From Lycocorax pyrrhopterus obiensis (Eukaryota; Chordata; Aves; Passeriformes; Paradisaeidae): a stretch of 64,000 bases of DNA. This document shows, one piece after another, positions 24,001 through 37,500 of this stretch. Where the stretch lies: positions 10,760,465 to 10,824,464 of the forward strand of contig JACSVZ010000004.1 of the NCBI GenBank assembly GCA_014706295.1, given 5' to 3'. Position 1 is the stretch's first letter; each line of letters starts with the position of its first letter. The notes below the pieces were generated by a model. It ran no database searches, was not told the DNA's origin, and saw only the letters and a program-made list of their open reading frames with translations. The position numbers were made by a program, and so were the translations under genes.

Positions 24001-27000
24001 CTTCCATATGATCTGTATTACCTCTCCTCAAGGGAATGCATTTTCTTAAAGTGATGATTTATGAGATTCAATACTAATGTCAAACTTCATTCTGCCATGG
24101 GAAGTAACATAATTAAAACACCAAAATAGCAGAACACAAGCAGCAGAACATTGTTGAACTTGTAGGTATTTCCACATAGGTGATGTAAAGTTTGATGGAA
24201 AAGTGATATGAGTGTTTTAGGCATGTCAATGTGAGATGTAAGAAAAACAAGCCTCAAGCAAGTCTGCTATTTCCTTCAGAAGGATTTTATCCAGAGAGGG
24301 AGATGGAATATTTATGTGCAATAGCAGCTGCATATTTTTAAAATAATTTTGAATTCTTTTATAGTAAGTCTCTGTGTGATTAGAAAATAGATACAAATCA
24401 GATGAGGTAACAGTTTGTGCCATTTGTGTGAAGTGGTTTTCTAGGATAAAATTACAATTTATTTCTTTCTAAATGCAGTATCCATTTGGGAGTAAATTAA
24501 TTAAGGCTGAGTGGATAAGTATCGGCTGTCGTTCTGCAGTCATGACATGGCAAGACTCTAACTATCTACGTGCAAAACTCATTCGTACATGAAAAAAGTA
24601 ACGTGCCTGTGCCTGTTGCTTTTAATGCTGTTACATGATACTTTGAATAAATAACTTAATTCCATGTTTAAAATACTCAGAGGTATAGTATTTTATTATT
24701 GGTGTTTTTAACTTAGATTGCAATAGTGCAACAGCTCTTTCCTCATTTGAGAGCTTCACTCATGAGACAGGAATGTGGTCTCTCCGCTATGCCCTGTCAG
24801 GTTTATTATTTTATCTGTGCTATGGCTTGAACAATTGAAGATGAACATAATGTAGATCAGGCATCCCACAATGACTCTCAGGTTGGGCTCCCTCAGTGAT
24901 CTTCATTGATGGGTAGGATTGATGGGGAGGTTTTGTCCAGGGGTTATGATTTGAGTTGCTTAATTCCTCTGTACATGCTGGAAAACTGGGTGGTTTCCTT
25001 GTTTCTCTTCGAGGGGAGATTTCATGCAGCAGAAATGCATGCATTTCTGTCATATTTGAAGCAGTCCATTAGGACAACAGAGAAGTGCACACTGGCTTTC
25101 CATTGAGCTTTTGCAGATCATTGGCTTGATGTCTGCATATGTTTAAACAAAATTGCTTTCTGTGCTTAGTCCAATCATCCTATGTCATACTCTGTTGAAC
25201 TGCTTTTCTACCCTAAAATTAAACTAATTGCAAAATGGTTTTTACATAACAACATTGACTGTAAAGGTATGTGTTTCTACATAAGTGTTCTTTTGTATGG
25301 CTCCTCTGCAATACCATTTCAATGAGGTGGATGAAAAATCAAGTGCTGAATCTGTGCTGTCTTCAAGCGAATATTATGAGGGATGATACAGCTGGAGTTT
25401 AATCATAAACTTTTCCCTTTCCTGACAGTACTGACATTTATTTTCTAGACAAACAGATGAATCTTAGATAACAAGTTGTTTTGATCTTGTATGGTGTTGA
25501 TGCAAAACTGAGGCCCATACATTCGGAATTGTCTTTAAAAGACTGAAAGCCTAAAAGCTGATATTTGCAAAGACATAAACTACTCTAAAAATTACTCCAT
25601 GTTACTCCATGGCCTGGGGTAACAAACCACTGCTGATCCATGTGTAGGGCAATCCATCATCCAGTGGACATGTCCTGGCACATAGCAGTGGAGGCTGAGT
25701 ATTTAGTAACATTCCTTTCTTTTTTTCGTGTTAAACTTTACCTGTAGCTCTTGCTGTGAGTGAAGTTGAGTGGTAACCTGTGATCCCTGTGAGTCTGATT
25801 CACACTAAGCTTTTTAGAGGGTTTCACAGCACTGTCTGCACTTCTTACTGTGTAATTGTCCAAAGAGCCTCCACCAGAACAAGAAAAGGAACTGTGGGTA
25901 TGTGAAAGAGGGAAAGACAATTGAACAGAGGGATGCTAAATACAAAAAATATGACGGGAATCCCTGATCAGATTGAAGCTGAGAATACTTACCTCTTCCA
26001 TTTTTAGCATCCGTTTTTGCATGAAGAGCAACGTAAAGGAGCATGGAGTTCCAAAGTGTGGGGATTTGCATCTGCGATACGCTGTTGGATGCTGGAGCAA
26101 AATTTTGCTCCTGTGGTTGGCTTCCATAGTCAGTTTGGGAAGCAAGATGTTAAGTATTTCTTTGTGGAGGAGTATTAAAGCATGTGTAATTCAGCTGATG
26201 TAGCAAATTTAGTCCTTGAACCTCTGTGTTTCTGTGATTTTAAAAATATTTTGCTGTGTGTAAGGTTTTTTTTTTTTAAATGGGATGTCTAATCTAAAGG
26301 CCACATACAAGCCTTCAAGTCTAACCTTTTCATTTTGCTTGACACTGTTGATAAGAGGGGAATGCTGTCAGAGAGTTTACACAGAGGATGGAGAGTGGTG
26401 GTGGTGAAGGGGATAATGACTTCGGCTCTGATTTTCTTCCTCCTGCTGCAACAAGGCATCTGTATTCTCTGCTGGGTGCAACCAGCCTGTGGGAAGCTTT
26501 CGTTCCTGCAAGCAACAAGTAAGTCAGGAAATCATCTGGGAAATTAAAGAGACATCAGAGCTGGACTTGTGGTTACTTGTTTAAAAAAAAAAAAATTTGT
26601 GGATGGATGGTGAGGGGTAATGATGGGGAGAACATGAGGAAGGACTTGTGTATACTTCCATGTGCAGTATTGTAGGATAATGCTGCTATGGCATCAGGTG
26701 CCATGAGCTTCCAGCCATCCATAGTGGCAGATCTTTGTCTTCCGTTTCGCATACAAAGGTGAGAGCTCAGTCCAAGCTCAACTTGCAGCTGCCTGACACT
26801 TCAGGGAGACCGCTGGCAGTAGTGATGGAAGAAGATGGGAAGTTCCTGGGCCGAGAATCGCTGAAGCCTTCTCTTACCATATCATAGCTTGTTATACCAT
26901 GCTATTCAGGCAAATATATACAGTGTAAAAGCACATCAGTTTTTTTGCCTATCAGACTCTTTATTTTGTGCTGCAGAAACAAATGACTTCTTTTCAACTG

Positions 27001-28122
27001 CTTTAGTATGCTATGCTCTTTAATTGGATGGTCTATAGGCAGCACATAAACAGCACTCTGCAATATTGTTTCAGAAAATGAATAGCATGTGTGATGCCTA
27101 CCCTCAGCTACAAGAGAAATGCAGACTGACATAAGTTCTTGTTATTTGCTTCCATATGAACAGCTCTAAGTGTCCCTTCTCAAGAAACGCACATTTGCTG
27201 CATTCTGGCTCAGGGGAGGCTGCATGTCTATTTGACATGCTCTCAGTGGAGAATTGCTTATCCATGCCTGATCCTGATGGGTTTCACCTTCCAAAAGTAA
27301 CTAGCATAGGTCAAAAGTTGGCAAGATGGATTGAAAAGTGTTTCCAGCTGATGGAAAGGTTTCTGGTAACTTAGTGGGGGAATTTGAAATTCAATCTATT
27401 CTCAGTGGCAAACCAGCAAATAGTCCATGTTTCAACACAGACAAGCTATTCCAGTATCGAGGTGCTGGCATACAGGAGTTTTTCAAACAACACAGACTTG
27501 AATCAACTAGTTTTGCATCAAAGTAAAAATTCAAAGTACCTTCTTTAATGGTCTGGGTTATGCCAAAAGAACTTTGTTTACTAGTTCAGTGCAGTGTTAA
27601 TGGTCACACCTGCATGTGTATGTCTCCAAACTCCCCTTCCTCCTCCAGGTCTTACATTCATTGATTCTGGCATTCCAGATTTCTCATTTCTTTCCCTATC
27701 TAAATTCATAATATTTTCCCTTCTGTAGCTGAATCTTTCCTTCCTTTGTCTGAATAATCAACATTTTCATCTTTCGTATTTTCTCATCCAAATTCTTTTT
27801 TCCTGTTTACTTTTTTCACTCGTGCCTGTTTGCCATGTTTAGGTTCTTCCATATGCCATTTCTTCACAAGTTGTTCCCATATTGTCCCATACTTTGAGGA
27901 AAACACAAGTTCTCAGTTGTTACCTTTTCCTCTGCATGAAGGAGTGCATGCTGTGAGCGTGGGATGAAAGAGTGGGTCTTGTTGGGCAAAGTTGATTTTA
28001 TTCCTCCGTGATTTTCTTAGCTGCTTTTCTTTGCCTTCCATTCCTTCCATCTGTCTCTGACTGTAAGCAGAGCGTAAAGCAAAGGAAGGGCCAAGTGTCT
28101 TTTAGGTTTCTTGTTAAAATAC
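21019..28122. other. Unique DNA, no gene recognised
   Basis: Short open frames only. The longest is 138 codons at 22,576-22,992 on minus, unrecognised. A 98-codon frame at 22,207-22,503 on plus ends next to CCAGGTGAGG, a donor-like site, but no good acceptor fits. Poly-A (26,582-26,594) and pyrimidine-rich stretches (about 27,630-27,860) occur. No known interspersed repeat seen. Confidence 0.5.
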
Positions 28123-28393
28123 TGATGCCTTAGGTTTTAACTTTCATATTTTTCAAATCCTGTACTGCCCAGTGTGTAACTCTGAAGTTTCTTGTAGCCT
28201 GTTAATTTCTGCTCTCTCGTGCTGGGTAGACATAACAAAGCCACTCCAGGCCTGCTCTTCAAGGACTCCCAGACCGTCCTAGGCCCAAAATGTGTAAACC
28301 AACATCTTAGGAAGGGGATGAGCTTGGGGAAATCACATCATTAACTGAAGTTTTAATTGGAGAATTAACCCTGATATGCAAATGAACCAAACC

Positions 28394-28400
28394 TATAAAA
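28394..28400 (+). promoter_or_regulatory. TATA box of the solo LTR
   Basis: CCTATAAAAG lies in the middle of the LTR, 90 bases before its AATAAA signal, the spacing expected for U3 promoter and R region. Activity is not shown. Confidence 0.6.
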
Positions 28401-28489
28401 GTGTGAAGAACTCGTGCCCTGCCATCCATCTTGGGGTCCATCTTGGCAGTGGCCTCTGGCTCCCCAGGGGTGCCTTTGAAGGCCTTTCA

Positions 28490-28495
28490 AATAAA
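28490..28495 (+). terminator. Polyadenylation signal of the solo LTR
   Basis: AATAAA, 61 bases before the LTR end and downstream of the TATA box, marking the R/U5 side. Confidence 0.6.
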
Positions 28496-28556
28496 TACCT
28501 ACCTTATTCCCTTATTCCTGTCTGGTCTCTGTTATAGGTGGCCTCTTCAGGCATCA

Positions 28557-31500
28557 ATACAGAATAATGATGAGGATGTGAGTCAGAGACTGGGCACAAC
28601 AGCATAGAAGTGTTTTATGTGTATTTCTTCATTATAGTTTTCCTTTATTTTATCCCATTGTTTGCCTTTTTTTTCCTGTTTGTACCTCTCCTAGCTCATA
28701 TACATAACTAATTGATGTATTATAGGAGATCTTAAATCAAAGATGGTTATTTCTCATTTGCCTGGAACCGGGGTCTACTTTGGTATAGGAACTGTACCAG
28801 GAGTGCCAAGCTGCCCTTCATGGCTTTGTGCAGGGCTAGTGAAACCCCTTGTTACGCCTGTACTCATACGTCCTCACCCTGCCCTTCGCAGACCACGGAT
28901 TTCTTGCTCAGACTGTGATATGCAAATCTATAGTTTCAATTCAGAACTAAACAACGTGAGGAGCTCTTACAGTTGTTTTGGTATACTCCTTAAAAACAGT
29001 TTCAAAACCTAAATTCTCCCAACAAGGACAATCAGCAAAGACAGATTTCCATAGTACAGGAGCAATCTTGTTTGACAGTCTTGAGCAAATTCTTCCACTA
29101 CCAGGTGACTACTGAGATTAAGTGGAATTTCTAACAAGTCTGGTTACAATGGATCAAGCACCACATCTCTAGTTGTACTTAGGTATTGCAAGCCTTGTGT
29201 GTTGCAGTAGAGGTTTATTTTAGCACAGTCATTTTATGGTGCTTGGAATATTTTCCTACCCTGCATTGCTGCTACCTAGAGATAATGGATGACCACTTGG
29301 TTAATGTTTGATGGCAGTTACAATGCACCTCTCCCAACATTAAGTGTCCTAATGTCTTTATACTAGAGCTGACCTTCAGGGACAGTAAACATATTGTTTG
29401 GCAACAAGTTAATTACAGACTTTATCTTCCAAAAACATTCATGTCATGGGTGGGATAATTAAGATGTCCTTGCAAGTGAAAAAACTTTGTGACTTATAGT
29501 AATGCTCCAGTGTAGGTGTTAGAAACCGAGGTTACAACAGTATTACAAGAGCTGTGTACTCATGTTATTTTGACTAAATAATACTCGTCTTCAGGCTATA
29601 AAAGTGAAAGATGGACTTAAGTGATATGTATGGCAATATATTCTGTAACTCTGTGAAGAAAAACAAAGGAATTGGGTTGTCCAGGGGTATGATGGGCAAG
29701 CAGAACTGATTGTATTTGATTTACTGTGGGATTCATTACTAGGGTTTATTTTGTTTTTCTCCCCTTTCCTCTTTTAAGGCCTCTGTCTTTTGTTAAATGG
29801 TTGGAATCATATTGACCCTTTCTGATTTTGTAATGTGAACTTCATGGCGATAAATAGCTAATAATTTGCAATTGAATTGGGCTATGAATTTAAATATGAC
29901 AGAAACAGATGTACCTGTGATTACCTTCAGCATGGCTCAGGGGGTTTAACACAGTATAAATACTTTGCAGAAATATTATTTCTGAAATGGAGCACCGCAA
30001 CTGTGGAGACTACAACAAAGATGTTAATGAGCTCTGTGGTACATGAATTTTGTGGGGGGTTTTTTCCTGAAAAATTTCGGGGAGGGAGGGGAGGAGTATC
30101 TGCTGGTGACATCTGAAGTTCCACTTCTGGAGTGTTCAATCTCTAAGTTGGAAGCATTTAGTTTGGGTGAAGTTAAGAAGTATTTTTTTCACAATGTACA
30201 TTCAAAAGAGGACACTGAGCATTCTCAAAAAATTGGAGCCCCTGGAGGGGCACACTGCAGTGTTATTTTGTGAGTGCCACTTGAATGAAAGTCCTTGCTG
30301 GCTGGTTGAATTAGGGCAGGATGCACAGCTTAACAGCCCCAGCATGTTTTTGGATTAACACGAAACTAAGGATGAATACCCACATCAGTGTAATTTAAAG
30401 ATCTTATTTGTAATATTTGAAAAAAGCATGGATTCTGCACATGTTCTCTTTCTCAAAACCTGGCTCAAGGAGATCAATAGGTCTGCTAATGAGCTACTTT
30501 TGAGCTGCTGTTTTCTGTTTCAGGTTTTCTACTCAGAAATTTACATTCTAGCAGAAATAAGTAGTTCCTTTTTTAATGGTCAGTATCACTGTGAACAATC
30601 AAATAACTTCAGAATGAGTTTTATTTTCTTCAATAGAAGGAAAATCACAGTACGTCCACAGAATATGGCAGGTGATGAGTCATTCCTTGCCAAAATGTGG
30701 CAGAAGTATGAAAGATTGAAACATACATTTTGAGATCTTTTTCTGAGTATCTGTTTGTTAGGATGAAAATACTTAAACATCCCAACATTAGAGAATAAGA
30801 GAATAAAATGGGGTCTAAGCACAAAGATGTAGATTGATGGAATGCTGTCATTCGTGTGTAATGCAGCACTGTTAACATCCTCATGCATAAACAATGCAGT
30901 TACACACAGTGTCCTGGCTGGGTGTAAACTAACTGCAAAGCAATAGAATAACACCTTCAAAATGATTAATTTTGAGGCTGTCTTGGTGACTATCTTGAAA
31001 GTTAAATCCCTCAATCTTTGCACTTATGAAAATGTTGTCCATATATTTGGGCATGGTGTGTTCAAGAAAAGTCAGATAATCTCTTCCAGATTCCTTCATT
31101 ATTAAATAGCACTGGAATATGATTTTTACTGTGCAAATTGATCCAGGGGTTCCATATTTTGAAATTCCATCTCCAGCCCTAATCCGGAAGCTAGTTCATA
31201 TTTGTTGTACCTTCTGCAGTACATGAGAGCTGAGCAAGCCAGCTGATCACTCAGTCAGGATGAGGTACATCTTAAAATGAAGTTACCAATGAACATCGCA
31301 TGCACCATACAGCATTTTTATTTTCATATAAACTAGATGGTTGTTGGTGAGCAAGCTTTTTCACTTTTGCATGTTTTAACTTTTTAACTATCCAGTTTCC
31401 CCTTTGTTTTTTTTTTTTTTAGAAACTTCATAGCCTATTTTCACATTGTCTATGTTGTTAATGAGGTTTACTTGTGTTTTCAGCATAAAATATGGTTCTG

Positions 31501-34500
31501 TTGAATTTCATTTGAGGTGATTTTTTCTGCATAACTATGTGCGAATAAGAGTTCTGATAATCCCTTTCTTTTTAAATCAACCAGTTTAATACTTCTGTCA
31601 CTGTTGCATGGAGATGAGAGACTTGACCTATTTTTAAAAATGAGCTTTTTAGCTTTGTTAGCTACAGGAATTTTAGAATTTTTAGGATTTATTATTTAAT
31701 TAGTTACCATTAGGATTTGCTGGTGTACACATGGATGATATTTTCCTTTTAATTGTTATCATTTGCAATGGAACTTATCGGAATTTTTTCTTCTTGTAAC
31801 TCCTTGGTGGTTCCTAACCTTGTTAGTGTTCTTCAGCCTTTGATTTTGACCTGCTGTATCAGCTTCAGCTTTTCTGCATAAAAATTTCTTGGATTCTGCT
31901 GAAATATATAGATTGTTCCATTTCATATCCGTTCCAGCAAAATGCATGAAAGGTGATTCATATATGATTACAATTATTTCTAATGTGACATTTACCCCAG
32001 AACTATATTAAGTTGTTAGCCATGGGGGAAAAAAAAGTATTTTTTAAATTCTATTCTGTATTCAATGGCTTTGATGGTACTTTTTGCAGATGTTTCAGAT
32101 TACTGTCAAAACTTCATTATCAGTGATAATATATTAATGCAGTAAGTTGACAGAGGAGTTGACTGAATGACTATTGCAATATATAATTAGGTTGGTGTAA
32201 TATGATACGTATCCACTGATCCTCCACAGCCTTTATATAAAATCTGTTAGACACTAAATTCCCTTGCTGCACTGTTACCATTCCCAAAGTGACTCCTACC
32301 ATTTTTTTCCTAGGATTCTTGAAGAGGGTATGCATATGTTAAAGAAACTCCATGTTACAGAGTTGCAAATACATTTTCTTTCAATTTTAATTTCAATAGT
32401 GATATCACTGAAACAAATAATGTTGTTATAAAGTTAGCAGAATGTGTAGCCTTGCCTCAGTCTAATAAACCAGATCAAAATACACAGTGTTTATATTATG
32501 TATAATCAGTGTACCATTTATTACCAGTATTTACAAGTATTAAGTAATTTGAAAGCTCCTGTAATTTCTGTACAAACAAAAAATTGTTTGCAGAGATGTT
32601 TGCAAAGCAAAAAAAATTAAATTTTAATGGAATCCTTCCAATAGCTGTCAGTTCCTTCCTTAGAGTTTGATAATTGAAAGGTTTGTTATTTTTTTAGGAA
32701 GGGAAGATGGTTTCGATTATCCAAAGGCAGTGGAATGTTTAACTACCCTTCTGCTATCAGTGGACTTGTTTACATTAGGATTTTGACTAAATTGAGGTTG
32801 CACATATCCAGATGTTATCTGCCTGGGTGACTTTTTCATTTACTTTGGCAACGGATTTGATGGTGTATTGCTACCATCTCTTTGTCATTTTTCACATTTT
32901 TCACATCACATTTCAGGCTACACTTAGCATTTCCTTTTCTAAACTTCCACTAAATTTTTAACTCTTAAACTTTTGCTCTTTTTTTCCTAAGGATGAATCC
33001 TTACTGAAACCACTAATGGGATTTTGATCTTTTACTGCAGGTTTTCTCATTTGTTGTTCTGACTAAAGCCAAAGTCCCAGACAAACAAACCCAAGATACA
33101 AGAGAAACTTTTTTTGTTCTTGATTTTTATCTCTGCTTTGTTGTGCTGAGGGGCAAGAGATGTATCTCAAATGCATCCACTCTGCAATGTCCTTCAGCAA
33201 CACAGGAAAGACAAAGCTCTCCACTAGGAATGGCTTTCTTCCCAGCACCCAGTGACCTATGGTGCCAGTGGCTCACAGAGAGGAGCAAGGGCTCCTCAAA
33301 AAGTAGGTTACAGGAGGATAACATTCCAGAGAGCATCAGTGGGGAACTGTAGAAAACATTCGCCGGGACTACTCAGTAGAAAGAAACCGTCTCTAGTTCT
33401 GAAACATAGCAACAGTTGGACAAGCCTATCGTTTAATTCACTACTGTCACGTCATTTTTCAGCACTGGTGGGGGTTGCGAGTGGGTTGGGAGGGAGAAAT
33501 ACCCAAGCCCAGAAACCTGCTGCTTAGGATGTGCCAGGTTGAGAAACAGCTTGAATAAAGAATTCCATTTTTTATATCTTTAGAGTGCTAAAGATGTAAA
33601 GTGGGCGAGCGCTCAAGCTCTCAGCAGTGATCAGACAGAGCTGCAGCCAACAGAAACAGATGCTTGAAAGTGTAAGATCCTAATCTATGTCCTAGTGAAC
33701 CTTTCTGCGGAGTTGTTTTACCTCTTTCAACCTCCAGACCTTCTGGCTGCAAATTAAAAAGAGTTCACGCTGGTCTTCACGTGACTCACTGATACATTAG
33801 CTCTGAATGGAGCTCCACTTATTAATGTTTATATAGTCTTGGTAGATCTAATCCTATTTGCAGGCCTTTAAAATGCCAACTTTTTATTTTAAGCCTGGTT
33901 TACTTTTAACTGCAATATTTAGCCTCAGAATGTGTTTGTGGGATTTTTCCTCAATGGCATTTTCCCTCAATGGCACTTTAAAAAGTGTGAGGCTTTAAAT
34001 CAGTAAAAGTAATGAAATTTTTTGTGCTCTTTTGCATATCATTTAAGCAACTCTATGGTGTAACCATACACTGGAGGATTTGAATCAAGCAGATCTAATT
34101 GTTGCTAATCATGTGTATTTTGGTAATGCCTAGAAAACAGCTATTATTAGCAATGCAGAAACATATGGAGACAGGTTTATGTTCTCGTTTAGTAGCCAGG
34201 GGTGAGTGATACTGGTAGAAGTTTAAGTTAAAATCCACAGCGTTGATGTCAGCAAGTATCAGACTAGTTCCAGTTAGAATATAGGAGAGAGAAGAGGAAA
34301 AGGAGAAGAAAAATTGGTTATGAAGATGCAAGATAGTTGGAAGGAAATGTGATACTGAAAAGGGAGACATGAATAAACAGTGAGACTGAATTGAATGAGG
34401 GGAGAGTAAAGATGATCTGCCAAGCAACAGAGCAGTTAGCTCAGGAAAACATAACAAAACCAGACACTTACGGATCTCCAGAAGTACCTCTCTTTGGCAG

Positions 34501-37500
34501 CTGTTGCTTTTACAGGTTGGAGACTGATAGGTCTCTCTCTGAGTATCTTCCCCCAGGACAAGTGATGGACTGAGATTTGATACCTGCAGTGAACTATCTG
34601 CTGTCAATAAATTAGTGCCAATAATGAGATGGTTTTAGATGTGTGCCTACAGTTTGCACAGGGCTGTGCAAGAGGTGAACACAGAACTTTTTCCAATGAC
34701 TTCCCAGCCCACCTGACAGGCGCAGAGCAAACAGGTTGTGCGTTATGGTGGTGGGAGCTCTTCCTCCTTTTCTTCCTTTTTGTGAATTTTATAAGAGAGC
34801 AGGGGTTTACTCCACAATGTGAGTGAGTCGTTTGCAATAGGCAGCTGACTCACTGTATAAGGGCCTGATATCTCTAGGAGATTTGTGAGATTTGAGAAAC
34901 TTATTCTTAAATGTTGGGTCTGAAAAATAAGTCTCATGTATCTTAGGACATCTGCTGAGGGGGGAGCTGCCCTACAGTGTTAGCTTTGTGCACCTTTGAA
35001 CAATCTCTTGTTTAGGACCAATGGCAGAGTATCATAAAGCTAGGAGGGAATCAATTATCCTATTTTTTTCCACTGGCATCTCTGAGGACATGTTTGTTCT
35101 CCATAGATTTTTTTTGAAAATGGTGTTGAAAAGGTTGGAATTTTGTTTTTATAGCATTACTTTACACAGAGAGAGTAAGGCTTGTGGGCAAGTGTTATAA
35201 ACCTTTTTCTTTCCTCTCTCTTAGTCCTTTACAATGGCACTGATTAGGTGCTTGGTGTTTAATTGCACTGCATCTTTGGCAGTTATGGTGTGGTCAGAAG
35301 GAAAGGGCAAGGGCAGGGGAAAATTTACCAGTGTTGCTTTTCAGTTCAGCTAGGTTGCCTTCAGGAGATCCCAGTAGATCATTCTGCTCTTTGCTCCTTG
35401 CCTTGTATGTAATTAATTTGGGCTGAGTGACTGCTTTTAAATTGAGTTTTGTGGTAGCTGCTGGTTCAGAGAGCAGGTCTGAGCTGTCAGCCTCTGAGCT
35501 GTTTACTGCTCACAGGTGTCTTCTCAATTGATGGTAATAATTCACTTAGAACAAAATAACCCCTGGGCTGAGATTCCTGTGTCCTCTTCCCCTGCAGAGG
35601 TGGGAGTCTTGAAAAGAAAGGGAATTTGATAAAAACTGGAGCAAAGCAAAGAAACCAGGATAAATGGTAGAGTCAAAATAGTTCTGAAATTTTTGGGGAG
35701 ATGGAACAACAAGGCTGGAGGAGAGAGGGACACTGTTGCCTAAACAGAAAACAGCGTGCCAAAGGACATCACTGGAAGGTTCTGCTAAATTCCAAAGCCA
35801 TTCAGGAGAGAAGAAAGTGAGGCTTTGGGATGGAGGGGTGTTTGTTAATTTTTTTTTAGACCCTTCTGTCTCTTGGTATGTCCAAAGTAGAGGTTCATAG
35901 GACCTCTTTACAAAGCTGTATGTATCATCCAGCCCTGGTCGCTGGAACAGTGAGGCACCATAATCCAGGGTCCTCAGAAGGAAGGAGCTGTGAGAAACAA
36001 GTAGATTTAAGCAGTCAGGTCATTGATTTTTTCTGTGAGATGTTGTGAAGGGAAGCTGGGGATTATCCCAGTAACGCTTGCCAGAAGACTGAGCTGGTAA
36101 CCAGCTTACACCAAAGGAAACTTGAGAGCACCTAATGGATACGTACCATGTTTAGTTCCAACATAAGAACTGCAACTGACACTATTTCCCTGACAGCTTG
36201 GAAGGTTGAAATAACAGTGGGAGACTGGAAAAGAGTGGAAAGAAAAATTGTACAAAGAGCTGCATGGCTGATTGCATTGGTGCCTTTATGTCAGTGAGTC
36301 TTCCCCATGAGATATACACAAAGGCTCTGGAGGTTGTATACACATACGGTGGCACACAGGTCTTGTGAGGTGCTGTTAACAATAACAGCTCTTTCTTCTT
36401 AAGATTTCTAGGAATAATATTTAAATAAAATGATCAGTATCAATTGCTAGTTCAAGCAGATTTTCAGACTCTAATATTCAACACACCATATTTCATGTTT
36501 TGTTCCTGTCAATATTCCTGTCCAGACAGACAAGATTTGTTGGAAGCAAGAACGTACAAACTGATTTTGAGGAAAGGTAAATTTTACAGTATGAAATGAG
36601 CAAAACTCAAAGAGAATTCCAGCTTTAAATTCTTAGTGATTAATTACTTTGGTTCTTGAGTCTCGGAATTGTAGCTCACAAAAGAAAAATGAAACAAAAC
36701 TGTTACCAAAACTTTATCAATCCAAACAGAATGTGCAGAGGTCGGGAAGTGCCAGAAAACAGCATCCTTCAACCCACTGCAGGTCAAGGAAGTCTGCAGA
36801 TACTAACTGTAGTTCACCAAGTCTTGCCCTGGTGACTTGACACCCTCTCAGTCCCATTTCACAAGTGAGTTCCCTGGTCCCAGGTGGGCTTTGGAGGGGA
36901 CTTCTGAGCTGTCTGCATCTTCACTGATCTTGGAGATCAGGATATCTCCAAGCCTTTGACTAGGAACTGAAAAAAAAAAGGAATATGCTCCCAGATGGCT
37001 TCCTAGTATCCCCATTGCCTCCACTCTCATATTCCTTTAATTTGGCCTTTTTATAAAAATGCTGTTAATCCACTCTCTCTAGACTAGATTCAGTAATTGT
37101 TCACCCACTTCATAATGGCATTCACCTATATTTAATATTAATTCCCAAAGTAAATTTGAACTCAGTGTAACAATGTAATGCAAATGCAACTAGGACAAAA
37201 TAACATGTATAAATTCACTGGCTGACATTTGCCCTTGTTTCTAAAAAAAAGGCATAAATTCTTTACTCTTTAATCTTACTAATTTCAAGTTTCATGCACA
37301 AGCTTTTATCTTTTGTAGAAACTGCAAAATCAGTGCATACATTTTGAATGCTTTAGAACTAGGAGGTGTTCATCTTTTTCTCTTGAGTTCAGATGCTTTT
37401 CACCTCTTCCTAAAAGTGTTTCCTTAGTTCAAATTTGCTATGCTTGTCTCAACGACGGGAATGTTGCCTTGGATCATTTGCAATGAACAGCTGCAAGGGG

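Larger units (their letters stand above)
28123..28556 (+). mobile_element. Solo LTR of an endogenous retrovirus-like element
   Basis: 434 bp beginning TGATGCCT and ending AGGCATCA, a perfect 8-bp terminal inverted repeat. ATAC flanks it on both sides (28,119-28,122 and 28,557-28,560), a 4-bp target duplication. Inside, in correct LTR order, are TATAAAA (28,394-28,400) and AATAAA (28,490-28,495), followed by a pyrimidine-rich downstream part. No gag, pol or env lies next to it, so it is a solo LTR left by recombination between the two LTRs of a provirus. A 4-bp duplication fits class I (gamma-like) elements, but family assignment is inference. Confidence 0.85.

Noticed and set aside
34095..34607. 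170-codon minus-strand open frame
   Set aside because: Serine/leucine/phenylalanine-rich, no recognised domain, no splice or promoter context; such lengths occur by chance in 64 kb read in six frames.
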